Positions 52,649-63,904 of a stretch of 64,000 nucleotides of DNA are shown here, piece after piece; position 1 is the first letter of the stretch; each line of letters opens with the position of its first letter. The notes under the pieces were generated by a model. The model saw nothing but the letters and a program-made list of their open reading frames with translations, made no database searches and was not told the DNA's origin. The translations under genes and the position numbers were made by a program. This DNA is from Mycoemilia scoparia (lineage: Eukaryota > Kickxellomycota > Kickxellomycetes > Kickxellales > Kickxellaceae): contig JANBPU010000035.1 in assembly GCA_027575805.1 (NCBI GenBank), positions 45,745-109,744 on the forward strand, read 5' to 3'.

Positions 52649-54346
52649 TTATGGTTGCTGTGGCTGCTGCTGTTGCTGAATATACATTGGCAGGTTAACT
52701 TGGATATTTGGATAGCTTGATTGTGGCACCGACACGGCGGCATTCATTGAAGAATGAGATATGGCCTCACTCGGCATGCTGGTGAGATGCTGATTGAAAA
52801 AATGCTGGCCGCTTTGGTTGGTCATTTGTGGTGGAAACATATAGTGAAAAGCCCCATGTAGATTATTCGTAGGTATTGGTTGTGGTTGCTGCTGAAGTTG
52901 ATGTGGAATACCCTGGGCACTATTGATAAAGGCTTCTTGTAGGCTTACTTGAATGCCCGAGTAGGGCTTTGAGCTGATACTGGCAGGTGAGGATGAAGAC
53001 ACCTGTCCAAAGGATGCCTGGGCGCATTCTGTTGGAGAGTCAGTATCGCCGGCGAGCTCTGGAAGGTTATCATCCTCATCTTCGTCCTCTGTGCCCTTGT
53101 CTCCTCCAACTGCTTTGCTGGAAGCAGAACCATTGGACTGGGAGCTGTAATCAAGCGCTGGTGGGTCCATCGCACCGGGCGAGCCAAATGATTGGGTGTG
53201 GGGGAAAACAACTCCAGTGGCGGTTTGTGGTCCTGAAAGGTATGAGGGAAGCTGTGATACATTGATGCTGTTGTTGCTATTCCCAGAAGACGGGAAGGCG
53301 GAGTAGGGTGGGGATGGTATTTGACCGCCTCCAATGCTATTCATATCACTATTGCCTCCATCTCCAAATATGCAGGGTGCAGAGGCCATGTTGAATAGAG
53401 AAAAGGGCGATTGCTGCTGCTGCTGCTGTTGATTTGTCGAGCTGCTGTTTATATTACCAACCTGGTCGAAGGGGGAGAAAGCGCCTCCAGCAGCGATGGC
53501 GGCCAGACCCATGCCAGGCGGAAGTGGTAGGTTGGTGGGGTCCATCATGGCGAATCTATTAGCTGCACGCTCTGGTGAAGAAACAAGATTTGTGTGCGAT
53601 GCAATGTCTTCATCTTCAAGAGGAGCAATGTTGGACCCATCCCAGGCTGAGTTGTATACTCTGGTTCCGCTTCCATAGCTATAAGTCTGGCTGTTCTTCT
53701 TTGAATGATTTTGCTGCTGCTGCTGTTGTTGTTGTTGTTGTTTAAGCTGTAGAGTAGATGGTGTGTCTATTGTCAGGGTGCGGGATTTTGAAGAGGTGGA
53801 TTTTGACCGGACACGGGCTTCCTTTGAGCCCTGCTTCACAGACTCCTTGGTTGGAGATGAAAGGGGGTAGGCAGCAGTTTCAGTGGCCGACGCTGTCGGC
53901 GTGGAGTTTGTCGGCCTTTCGTTTCCTCCTGCGGTGGTGACAACGCCAGCTTCGGCAGCAAGTTTCTTTGCGGCATGATTCTTCGCCTTAGCACGGCGGT
54001 TCTGGAACCAGATTTGCACCTCTCTTGCAGTCATGGACAGGCGCGAGGCGAGGTTTCTCCGCATCTCAGAGGAGGGCTTGGGGTTGGTTCTGAAGGTGCC
54101 CTCTAGGACCTCATACTGCTCCTTGGTGGTGCGGCGGCGATGCTTGACCTGGTATGGGTTGAAAAAGGACTGGCGAAAGTCCCCCTGGGGAACGGGGTGG
54201 TGATGGTGGTGATGCTGTTGTGGGTGGTGCTGTTGCTGCTGCTGGATAGTGGGGAAGTAAGGATGGGTGAGCAAAGGGATGTTTGCGGCCATCAAGGGCG
54301 CGTTTGAGGGCACCTGCGAAGCGGATAGTGTGGGAGGCTTGTCCAT
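52649..54346 (-). CDS. Gln-rich homeodomain transcription factor, 565 aa
   Basis: Single exon. The homeodomain spans residues about 67-124. KHRRRTTKEQYEVLEGTF is the N-terminal arm and helix 1, helix 2 follows (SSEMRRNLASRL), and the recognition helix is TAREVQIWFQNRRAKAKN with W113, F114, N116 and R118 (the invariant WFxNxR). It is of typical 60-residue length, not the TALE type. On either side lie activation-type low-complexity regions: Gln/His (34-50), Gln (about 215-224 and 325-331), Ser/Gly/Asn/Pro, an acidic patch (EDEDEDDNLPELAGD) and a Gln/Pro terminus. This layout resembles fungal developmental or phosphate regulators (Pho2-like, filamentous fungal Hd proteins), but the target is unknown. 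It has a very long upstream non-coding region, often a sign of complex regulation. Confidence 0.9.
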   Translation of the reverse strand: MDKPPTLSASQVPSNAPLMAANIPLLTHPYFPTIQQQQQHHPQQHHHHHHPVPQGDFRQSFFNPYQVKHRRRTTKEQYEVLEGTFRTNPKPSSEMRRNLASRLSMTAREVQIWFQNRRAKAKNHAAKKLAAEAGVVTTAGGNERPTNSTPTASATETAAYPLSSPTKESVKQGSKEARVRSKSTSSKSRTLTIDTPSTLQLKQQQQQQQQQQNHSKKNSQTYSYGSGTRVYNSAWDGSNIAPLEDEDIASHTNLVSSPERAANRFAMMDPTNLPLPPGMGLAAIAAGGAFSPFDQVGNINSSSTNQQQQQQQSPFSLFNMASAPCIFGDGGNSDMNSIGGGQIPSPPYSAFPSSGNSNNSINVSQLPSYLSGPQTATGVVFPHTQSFGSPGAMDPPALDYSSQSNGSASSKAVGGDKGTEDEDEDDNLPELAGDTDSPTECAQASFGQVSSSSPASISSKPYSGIQVSLQEAFINSAQGIPHQLQQQPQPIPTNNLHGAFHYMFPPQMTNQSGQHFFNQHLTSMPSEAISHSSMNAAVSVPQSSYPNIQVNLPMYIQQQQQPQQP

Positions 54347-56368
54347 TGTGGGGAAGGTGATAGGCAGGGCCGACTAGATGGAGAGAGATATAGTGAAAAG
54401 TATATTAAGAAAGAGATAAATAAGAAAGCGGTAGCCAGCACAAAAGAGGATGCAAAAAAGAAGTTTGGAGGAAAGGCGGGCCCAGCAGTTATAAAGGGAC
54501 GTAAAAAGAGGCAGAAGCAGCAGCAGCAGCAGAGTGCATATAAGCAACAGGAAGAAGAGGGTGGTCAGTGATGGCGGAGTGGGCGATGAGGGCGGATGTA
54601 TGCGTGCATCTTGTGGGCTCAGTAGCCCAGCCAGTGCCAATGCTGGCCAGGCACTGAAATGGGGATAAAAGGCATGCACGTCGCACATAAGCCAGCTAGA
54701 AAAAGGTCAGGGAATAAGAGACAAGTGTGCCCACAACGGCACGGCGGCTGATGACAGCAGTGATGAGAAGCCCATAGTGCTGGCAACTCCCATTGTTCAT
54801 AAGAGCGCTGAGCAGAGATTAGGGTTAGCCTGCTGCCTGCGAGTGAGCGAAAGGCCTGACAATCGCCCAAGCCTCCAGCCGCTGTGCCCAAACAAGACCC
54901 GCTTGGCCTGCACGACGGCGTGGATGCGTGTGTTGTTTTGTGCCGATCTGGCTGGTCCGCCCCCCTGACAACTGCCATTCTGTCCATGTCTTTCTGGTCT
55001 GTCCATGCCCCCACAGCCATGGCGCTTCTCCAGACGTCCCCGAGCGCATGTGTCTGGAGCAGCCGCGCCCGGGCTGTCCATCGCCGCCGCGGCCCCTGTC
55101 GCGCTGGCTGGGCGTGGGCGTGTGCCTGGGCAATGGCCGTCGAGCGGGTTCAGGGCGCTGGAAGAGGGATCCCGTCTATGACAGCGCTTGTGGGCGTGTG
55201 GGAAGCACTGGCTGAAGACTGCACAAACTCACTTGACTACAGTCGAGCTTCCTTTCTTTTTCTTTGTACTGCTGGAACAATACTAAACCCCATTGTCACA
55301 GCCTCTGCGGCGGTGGGAACTTTCCAAATCACCTACTCCCCTGCTGACTCGGCAAAGGGCATCTGCTTTTCTTCAGCCGCTGCCGCTGCTACTGATCTCC
55401 ACGTTCCCTGCGCAATAGGCGAGCGAGCCCTCACTACCAGCCATTGGGCTTGATGCTGTGCAACTCGCTTCTGGCTCTGGCTTGTTGGGCGCCCTGCTGC
55501 TGCACACCCCCATCACCACAGCCGCAGACACTGGGCTGGCCGGCTAATGGCACCAGCCGTTGCGCTCTCCCATTGTGTGCGTGTTCTTCTAAAGCCACAT
55601 TCTCGTTGACTCACCATGGAAGCCAGAACACCGCCATTTCTTTTGTACATACATGTTGTGTGTGCATTACCCCCTGGCACCGCATCGCAAAGCTCTCTCT
55701 AATAATCGCTGGGCATTTTGCTCTGATTTTGCCGTTTGTGCATGTGTGGCAGCGTCGATGTCAGCTCTACCAGAGATGTGCGCGCGCTCTCGACTACAAA
55801 ACCCGATCTTGTTGCAGCGGCAATCTGGGTCGCCTGCAGCCAATGGGAAGGCGCGGCTCGGAATACAAATAAAAGAGCAATACTTGCGGGCAGGAACCAC
55901 GCCCACTCCAACAAAGGGCCTCCAAGCCACGCGCACACATACACAATCCCCTCTTTCTTTCAGGCGGGCTCTTCCTCCTCCTCTCTGCCCTTTTATCTGC
56001 TGCCAGCCTTGGCTCCCCGCTGTGCATTGAGCTACATTTAGAATCTCGATGTGGCCCCAACTCCTGCTGCTTCTGGATTTCAGTGCTTTGCACACACAAT
56101 CCACCCCCATTATTTGCTCAGCGATTTCCTCTGCTCTAAAACACTTTTAGATTTTATCATCACTATTATCTTCTGGTACATGTGAATAGCATTGTATTTT
56201 GACTTAAAAATGCCTCCTAGAAAAGCTGATCAGGAACTCTAAGGACGGCTATAATTGACTGTGTGTGAGTGAGCTGTTGGTGCCTTTGCATGCACCTCGA
56301 TATTACATGCTTGGCAATCAACTGACAACACAGCTTCCGTCCAAAAGAAAAGGGCCCACAACCCCCCC
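54347..56368. other. Long GC-rich upstream region of the homeodomain gene
   Basis: Two kilobases between two minus-strand genes (homeodomain start and TOM70 stop). About 54550-56040 is clearly richer in G+C and CpG (CGTCCCCGAGCGCATG, GCCGCCGCGGCCCCTGTCGC) than the other gaps. Several overlapping frames of 95-189 codons are open on both strands, a normal effect of high GC. None shows a domain. A minus-strand TTTATAACT near 54490 might be a TATA element. No A-D repeat copy was found. Confidence 0.5.
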
Positions 56369-58634
56369 CTAGGGCAGACCACCAGCAAGCTTGCTGGCCA
56401 GCTCTGGGTGCTCCTTCAAAAATCGATACTGAGCTGCAGTGTTTTCGCGGAAGGTGATGGCTGAGATCATCTCCTCCTCCGACTTGGCCAGCTCCACTGC
56501 CCTCCTGAGCATTGCCAATGACTCTTCAAACATGCCCATTTGCAGATATATCTGGGAAAGCGCCGCCACCGCCAGCTCGCACTCTGGGTCCACCTCAAGC
56601 GCATCTCGGATCAGCCCAAGGACTTTCTGGACGTCGTTGCCCGACTGGAACACAGATATGGCCTGGTTTACATATGGGAGCGGGTTGTTCTTATCAAGCT
56701 CGACTGCCTTCTCGAATGCCTTGATGGCGTCGGCAACGTTGCCCTGCTCGGCTAGCACCTCTCCGTAGTAGTTGAACAGGTCGGAGCGCTCTGGGAATTT
56801 CGCCATAGCTGTCTTGAATGTGGCCATTGCCTCATCAACTCGTCCCACCTTGAACTGTGCAACCCCAAGCTGGATGTGCGGGTATACGAACTCTGGATCA
56901 AGGTCAACGGCCTTTTGGTACTCTTTCAATGCCTTTTCAAAGTCTTGTTTTAAAAATAGAAATTGACCGCTCTGGAAATACGTTTCAGGGTCCGATGGTG
57001 CCAGTTCCTTGGCCTTGTCAACTAGCTGGCTAACCAGATCCATGTCCTCTACAGTGGCAGATTAGGCATGACATTGTTATATGGGAAACCATTGTAGAAA
57101 TACACGCAAATATCATGGTTTTCTGAAGCCACTGCTGTTGCTACTTACTCTTTTCGGTGGCGAGGTTAGCCATGCGTAGGAAAGTGCGAACATGTTCTGG
57201 GTCACGCTTTAGGGCCTGGTCAAAGTCCTCTTTTGCCTGGGTAAGGTTGCTCTTTAGGAAGTTGAAGGCGCCTCGCAGACTGACTGCATTTGCCTCCATG
57301 TTGGCGCCGACGCCCTTTGATAGCGCGGCATCTAGTTCCTCTATGGCCTCGGTGTACTTCTTCTCGCTAATAAGATCGAGGGCTTTGTTGTAGCTAGCAT
57401 CCCCTTCTGTTAGAGGCTGGTCATCATCTGCCGGGACGGCTCTCTCACCGTGATCACGGAATGAGTTAAGGTATCCAGTAATGAACGACTTTGAAGGAAC
57501 ACGAGGGGATCTTTTCTATATGTGCGTGGTACAATGATAAGATAAATATACTTTGTGCTGTCGGACTATCAGATACACATATTATGGCAAAATGCATGTT
57601 TATGAACATCGCTTGCCTCTATTCTCTGCTTGGCCTCGGTCTCGGCAAGCTTCTTCAATACTCGTTCCGCGCCATTGGATGCCACATTGTTGTTGAAATT
57701 ATCCAAGATACATGCAGATATGAAATCTAGCAAAATAAGGTACATTATAGTCCATAAAGCGTTTCATTTAGATCATATGGCCAAATATCAATATATGCGC
57801 TTGATTTCAGGGTATATTTGCCACTAACCATAAAGCGATCCTTGGAATTGGCCCAGGTTCTCGTATGCTTGAGCCCGGCGCAACAGTGCCTTCAGATATT
57901 TGTTGTTGAGCTTCAATGCACTGTCGCAGTCCTGGATGGTCTTTTCGTACTCCTCTAGGGCAACATAGCATGCTGCACGGTTCGAATAAAAGACTGGGTC
58001 CTCCTGGAAAAGAAGTGCCTTGGTATAAAGCTCAATGGCCTTCTCGTGCCGTTTTGCTTGGTAGAATTTGTTTCCACGCGACTTCAGAGACTGGGCATGG
58101 GCTTTCCTTTGCTATGTAGTTGTAAATTATCAGATCGTAGGCGTTATTTATGATCGATGTTCTTGGTGAAAAGATCGAAGATAATGCACCATAAACTCTT
58201 CTGGTTGAAAATGGCCTTGTGCCGACATCTACTTACACTTTCAGAAAGCTTTTCTATCTGTTCTTTGGTCATAGTGAGTGGATCTTCTTTTTCATCTATC
58301 GACAATAGTTTTAAAACATGATGTGTTGGAACCTCTAGCATTGGTCTTTACATTACATTTCAATCCAATTCAATATAGCCAGTTTTATACCTTTGCCACT
58401 GTCTTCTTCTGTGTTGATCTTTGCAGTTTCCTCAGAGGCATCTTTCGTTGGGGCCTTGGTAGCCCGCTTCTTCGACTTTTTCCCACTCTTTGGGGGGCCA
58501 CTGCTGCTCGATGAAAGGTACCATAAAGATACACCAACAGCTGCTATAGTTGGAATGGCAACGGCGGCATAAAATTTCCAGTCCTTTGCCGTTATCTTGG
58601 CTTTGCTCAGAGAGCCTGAGGTTTTTTCCGTCAT
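56369..58634 (-). CDS. TOM70: TOM70, mitochondrial outer-membrane import receptor, 580 aa
   Basis: Receptor that docks Hsp70/Hsp90-bound precursors, especially carrier proteins, at the mitochondrial surface. Exons on the minus strand: 58634-58391, 58295-58237, 58111-57829, 57726-57617, 57515-57149, 57048-56369, totalling exactly 581 codons. One N-terminal membrane anchor, residues 21-40 (FYAAVAIPTIAAVGVSLWYL), is followed by a Ser/Lys-rich linker. An N-terminal TPR clamp domain (SLKSRGNKFYQAKRHEKAIE, LYTKAL, YSNRAACYVALEEYEKTIQD) would bind the chaperone EEVD end. A C-terminal array of TPRs follows, e.g. ALKEYQKAVDLDPEFVYPHI and AIKAFEKAVELDKNNPLPYV. The segment KSFITGYLNSFRDH between the two halves is typical of the family. 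Intron 4 is best read with a GC donor (GAG|GCAAGC), although a weak GTTCAT nine bases on would also keep frame. Confidence 0.93.
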
Positions 58635-59431
58635 TTCGAATGTGTGTTGAGTTCACGCCTGGCAACTAGAATCGCCACAATGTCGATGGATTGGGGAACA
58701 AATAAAACAGAAATTGCTCACAAGTTCTAACCGTAAGCCAAGTATTTTTTATCTGCCATAAGCGCATGATGCAATTATTGATCTTGGTGATCAGATCAGG
58801 CGTTCCAGAAGAATATAATCAGCAGAAACAAAGCTTTTATTTCGAGTGCTTTCATCTATTATTCTTTGCACAACAACGCAATGAAATCAACCTGATACTC
58901 GTGCTTTCGTTAATAAGTGATCCCTAGTGACAGGAAGCTGCAAAGCATACATACATACACACACACACAAGGTCAGCAATTCAGGTGACTTGGTTGCCAA
59001 GGGAGCCCTGGACTCTCTAAACTTGATAACTTCAGCACTGTTGGCCATAGATTGCTTTTTGGGCGGTATTTGAAGCCAATGTTTGATGGTTTTGATTTAC
59101 CAAAACTGTCGAGTCTTTGAATGATGAAATGCGAACACAATTGATCCAGAACTAAAAGGGGATATCAATATTTTTGGAATATAGGCCTCATCCAACAATA
59201 TACGTCCAATAAATCCTTAAATACAGTCCTGATAACCCCATCAGGGTGGTCACTCTTGGAATAGTGGTTATAGCGGTGTTCTAACAAATATGGCATAAAA
59301 GTGTTGTTTTGAAAAAAAAAAAAGATTTTTGGCCAAAGCTGATCTTCCAAGCCTTGAGCTCCTCATCCTTGGTTGGAACTTTTAACCTATCTTCCTTTAT
59401 AATATAACAACAAACGCTGTGAATATTTCAA
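58635..59431. other. Divergent promoter region of TOM70 and KAP123
   Basis: About 800 bases between two divergent housekeeping genes. It is AT-rich, with a CATACACACACACACA run at about 58950-58970 and a run of A at 59313-59325. No repeat element or gene was recognised. Confidence 0.5.
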
Positions 59432-62400
59432 ATGGAGGTATGAATGCGAATATACAAAGAGTCAAGCTAGTGCCCGTCTAAAGGAGACCAAACATTCATT
59501 TCTCAAGCGCTGATGCATTGCTTCAAACAATACCTCCAATAGAATCACCAGCAATTCATCGCCAGTCTTCAAGAGGCACTAGAGAAGCTAGTGTTCGCCA
59601 ATGAGACCCAGCTGATCCAATCGGTAAGCACTTTGACCAATGCACATATATTTGCTATGTCTAAATTCTGGCCAACGACCTCAGACTTGCTTGGCTGTCC
59701 AAATAGATTAGTAGCACCTTGGCCAAGGATTATTTCACGGTACCGCTGTGCGTTCCTGCTCTATTTGAAATTACCTTGAGAAGTGACAAATGGCAGGTAC
59801 GCCAGCTTGCTGCCGTTGAGCTTCGCAAGGGTGTTCCCAAGTATTGGGCCGAAGTTGGCGCCGATACCCAAAAGTACATTCGCGACAACATTACACATAC
59901 TATTGTAAACGAGCCAAAGTAGGTCTGCTTTATTTTTATAGAGAAATACTCGTCTGTTCATATACTTAATACCATTTGGCATACATGCATATATGGGTTG
60001 TTATTTTGATGGGCCAAGTTTTACTAGCAGGCCAGTTTCAACTTGCATACTAGCCAACCTATATTTTCATTGATAGTATTAATTTGGCCCTTCAAAAATG
60101 ACGATCCATATGGGTAATAATTTTTGAAGGGCTAATTTTTACTAGTAGGATAGTTTCATCATGTATATTGGCCAACTTATATTATCATTGGCAATATTAG
60201 TTTAGCCCTTCAAAAACAACCACCCCTGTTTATATGATCCAGCCTGAATGGTGGCAGTTGGATCACACTGTATAACAGCTCTGTGTTTTTGAAAATATAG
60301 CCACCTTGCCAGACATGGCCTCGCCCGTGTTATATCATCCATCGCCAAAATTGATCTTCCAAACGGCGCTTGGGCTGAGCTGATGCAATTCCTTTACACC
60401 TGCTGCAACAGCACCCAGTCAGTTCAGCGCGAAATCGGCGTCTATGTGCTCGACTCTCTGTTTGAGACAGTGGCCGATACCATGGCCGACAACCTCTCTC
60501 ACATTATTGATTTATTTGCAAAACTGGCTCAGGATCCAGAGAGTCATATGGTCCGCGTTGCCACGGTCCGAGCCCTTGGTCAGGCCGCCGAGCTTATAGA
60601 TTCAACAGACAAGCCGAATGTTAAGAAATTCCAGGGCGTTGTCCCCTCCATGGTCACAGTCCTCAGCAAGAGTCTTGAAGATGGTGATGAGGACTCTGCT
60701 AGCAGCTGCTTTGAGGTATTTAACAGCCTCCTCCTCCTTGAAGCACCTTTGCTCACCCCGCACTTTAGCCAGATTGTAGAGTTTGCACTCAAGGTCGGCA
60801 AAAACAGGGACCTCGATGAAAACCTCCGAATCATGGCTTTGAACTTTTTGGTGTGGACCACTACCTACAAACGCTCAAGACTTCTCAAGCTGGGGCTTGT
60901 GCAGCCACTTGCCCGTGAGCTGATCCCAATTACCACTGAGGAAGACCCTGCAGATGTTGATGACGACTCGCCTTCCAGGGTTAGCTTGCGTGTATTGAAT
61001 GTCTTGTCCACCAATGTCCCCCCTCAGCAGTTCTTCCCCGTGGTGATCGAGATGGTCCTGCAATATGTGCAAAGCCCAGATCCAATGTACCGCAAAGGCG
61101 CTATGCTTACCCTAGCCATTGTTATCGAGGGTTGTGTTGACTTTGTTCGCTCCCAGGTTGATGATCTTGTCAAGCTCATTACACAAGGAATGCAGGACTC
61201 CAGCCCCATTGTTCGCCGTGCTTCCTGTTTGGCACTAGGCTGCGTTGCTGATGAGATGGGCGAAAGTATCGCTGGGTATCACAGCACCCTCCTGCCAATT
61301 ATCTTCCAATTGTTGGGTGGTAGCGAGACTGAAGTTGTCAAGCATGCCTGTAACGCCTTGGATGTCATCCTTGAGGGGTTGGACAAGGACATCATCCAGT
61401 ATTTGCCCACTCTGATGGAGAAGCTTGTTCTCCTCCTCGACAATGGACCAGCTGAGATCAGGCCAATGGCCATGGCGGCTATTGGAAGTGCTGCCCATGC
61501 TGCAGAGAAGGAATTCATGCCATACTTTGATGCTGTCGTTGAAAGAACTAAGAGAGCAATGGCTCTTCGCCCTGATGATGAGAGCAATGTTTCTCTTCGT
61601 GGTGTTGCCACCGATTCTGCTGGCACTCTTGCTGAGGCTGTTGGCAAAGAGAAGTTCCAGCCACACCTCGAAGAGATGCTCAAGCTGGCACTAGAAGGCA
61701 TGAAGCTCGAATCTCCCAACTTACGCGACTGTGGATTTAGCTTCTTTGGCGTATTGAGCAGAGTATTCAGTGATGAAATGGGCCAGTATTTGCAGTACAT
61801 AGTACCTGAAATTATTGCCACTTTTGATATCGATGACATGTCTATGTTGTTCCAAAAAGGTATAGTATCCTGACATTGTACTATGGCTGTGTTGTATCTT
61901 GATGAGTCAGGTCCATTATTTAAACAGACTGCGTTGCTATAATTGTTGGCTTAAATAGAAGAGGAAGATGATGATGATGATGATGCTCAAAGTGATCTGC
62001 AGGTCAGTACTGCCATTGCTGACGAAAAGGAGGTTGCTGCTGACTGCTCAGCAGAAATTTTCAGAAACACCCGCTCTGGATTCCTTCCTTATGTCGAGTC
62101 TTGCACCAAGAATCTGCTGTCTCTTTTGGACCACTACTCTGATACCACAAGAAAGGCTGCTGTTGCCGCACTGTTCTCCTTCATCAACACCACATCTTCG
62201 ATGGCCCAAGGACAAGACTGGGTGCCAGGAAATCCATTGGTATGTTTCACCTGCACTTCATCATCTACCCTTTATGCTTTCTTGCCGCTGTATTTATAAA
62301 CAACTAAATCCATGACTTGTGTTATAGAGAGTTCCTGTTCACCAGAATGTCGAAGAGATGATCAAGTCCATTATACCATCCATTATAAGGGGATGGGAAG

Positions 62401-63449
62401 AGGAGGACGACAAGATGGTTGTTATTCAGATATGCACAGAGCTTCGCACTTCAATGGAACTGGTTGGCCCCGCCATAATCCTTCAAAGTAAGCACATCTT
62501 ATTACGCAAATGTGCCCCTGTGCTGTATCAATATTCCAAGTGTTTTATTACAACCATACTCTGTTTCTGTAGATCTCAACAGCGTTGTTACCCAACTATT
62601 CGCTATACTTGAAAAGACCTCCCTATGTCAGCTTGAGGAAGAGGATGGTGATGGCGAAGACATCCTTGACAGCGATGAGATGGCTGAATATGATTCATTG
62701 CTAATTGGTGCTGCTGCTGACTGCTTGGCAGGAATTGCTGGTGTTTTGGGTGCTGACTTTGTGCCATTGATGGATGAGGTTTTGATGCGCATCTCCAACT
62801 ACTACAAGCCAACCTGTGCACCATCCGACCGCTCAACCGCCATTGGGTGTCTATCTGAAATTGCTGAGAAGATGAATGAGGGCGTAACTAAATACTTTGA
62901 TGTACGTCTCTTGCCACATGCTACATCACATTTTGCATATTTTGCTATTATACCTTCTAACATGTTGTGTGCTTTTGCCATTTGTACACATAGGTCCTCT
63001 TTGGTTTGTTCACCAACGGCGTATCTGATTCAAGTGCTGAGGTCAGAAGTAATGCAGCATTTGGCCTGGGTGTTTTGATCCAGAATGCTTCCGTAGATAC
63101 ATCTTCACAATATCCTGCAATTCTTAGAGCACTCCATCCCCTCCTGGAGTCAGGGAATGAATCAAATCAAGCCGATAATGCTTGCGGTGCTGTGGCCCGC
63201 CTTGTCCAAAAAAACCCCAATGCTGTTCCCCTATCTGAGCTCCTCCCTGTTTGGTTGAGCCACTTGCCACTCAAGTCTGACCACCAGGAGGATCGCGCAG
63301 TCTATGATGCTATTGCATACTTGGTCAAAAACCACACTGACCAAGTCAAGCCATTTGCTGAGCAACTATCACATATAGTCAACCAGGCACTCAATAATCC
63401 AAATACTCTAATGTCCGAAGAGGCTAGAGTGGTCCTATCATCGCTATAA
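59432..63449 (+). CDS. KAP123: Karyopherin beta, importin-4/Kap123, 1027 aa
   Basis: Nuclear import receptor for ribosomal proteins and histones H3/H4, recycled by Ran-GTP. Exons 59432-59437, 59543-59623, 59707-59918, 60301-61859, 61959-62239, 62328-62487, 62573-62901, 62994-63449, total exactly 1028 codons. Exon 1 is only six bases (ATGGAG), giving the N-terminus MENHQQFIASLQEAL, which matches importin-4 style starts. HEAT repeats run throughout. The importin N-terminal region has the signature WQVRQLAAVELRKGVPKYW; further repeats include MVRVATVRALGQAAEL and IVRRASCLALGCVADEMGES. An acidic loop (EEEDDDDDD) lies in exon 5. The C-terminus is LSEEARVVLSSL-like and complete. Intron 3 (59919-60300) holds two A2 miniature elements side by side. 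The length is close to human IPO4 (1081) and yeast Kap123 (1113). Confidence 0.93.
59990..60110 (+). repeat. A2 miniature element, first of two in KAP123 intron 3
   Basis: Left end TATATGGGTTGTTATTTTGA, core TTTTACTAGCAGGCCAGTTT, CAACTTGCATACTAGCCAAC, right end CCCTTCAAAAATGACGATCC. It shares the junction CCATATGGG with the next copy. Confidence 0.85.
60107..60225 (+). repeat. A2 miniature element, second of two in KAP123 intron 3
   Basis: Left end CATATGGGTAATAATTTTTG, core TTTTTACTAGTAGGATAGTT, right end GCCCTTCAAAAACAACCACC. Same orientation as the first copy and directly adjacent. Confidence 0.85.
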
Positions 63450-63550
63450 TTCCAAACATATTAATTTATAATAACACCATTTCCAAAGTTTCAGTTCTGT
63501 TAGGTAGATGAACGGTAATTGGCACAAATTCAATAATAATAAATTTTATA

Positions 63551-63672
63551 ATATGGATCATAATTTTTGAAGTGTGACTTTTGGTGGCCAACAATTATAA
63601 GCACAATCCTGGCCAAATGAGTGATCACGGTCTATTAGCAAATAGCCACCCTTCAAAAATTATGATCCATAT
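63551..63672 (+). repeat. A1 foldback miniature element, best copy
   Basis: The ends ATATGGATCATAATTTTTGA and TCAAAAATTATGATCCATAT are perfect inverted repeats of 22 bp (with the next AG/CT). Inside, GGTGGCCAACAATTATAA pairs imperfectly with the complement of TCTATTAGCAAATAGCCACC, so the whole 122 bases can fold back around CCAAATGAGTGATCAC. No coding capacity. Confidence 0.88.
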
Positions 63673-63864
63673 AATAGATGCTATAGCAATATATTAGGTA
63701 AAAATTTAATCAATTATATACTGTGACAATAATTATGTGACAAAAAAATAAATAATGAAAATTAAATTAAATAAGTAATTAAATGATAAAATAGGTAACA
63801 AAATAAATGAATACCTTAAGATTATTACAATGATTAAGCATTTTATTACTCCTAGGGAAGGGGG

Positions 63865-63904
63865 ATTGCTATTTGTACCCCCCAAAAATTGCTATTTGTA
63901 CCCC
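63865..63904 (+). repeat. 17-bp direct repeat ATTGCTATTTGTACCCC
   Basis: Two copies, at 63865-63881 and 63888-63904, separated by a few bases (CCAAAA). The context is non-coding AT-rich sequence. Confidence 0.8.

Noticed and set aside
54884..55453. 189-codon open frame on the plus strand in the GC-rich gap
   Set aside because: Composition (Trp, Cys, Ala, Arg-rich), overlapping long frames on both strands, and no domain or sensible start context; expected by chance in GC-rich DNA.
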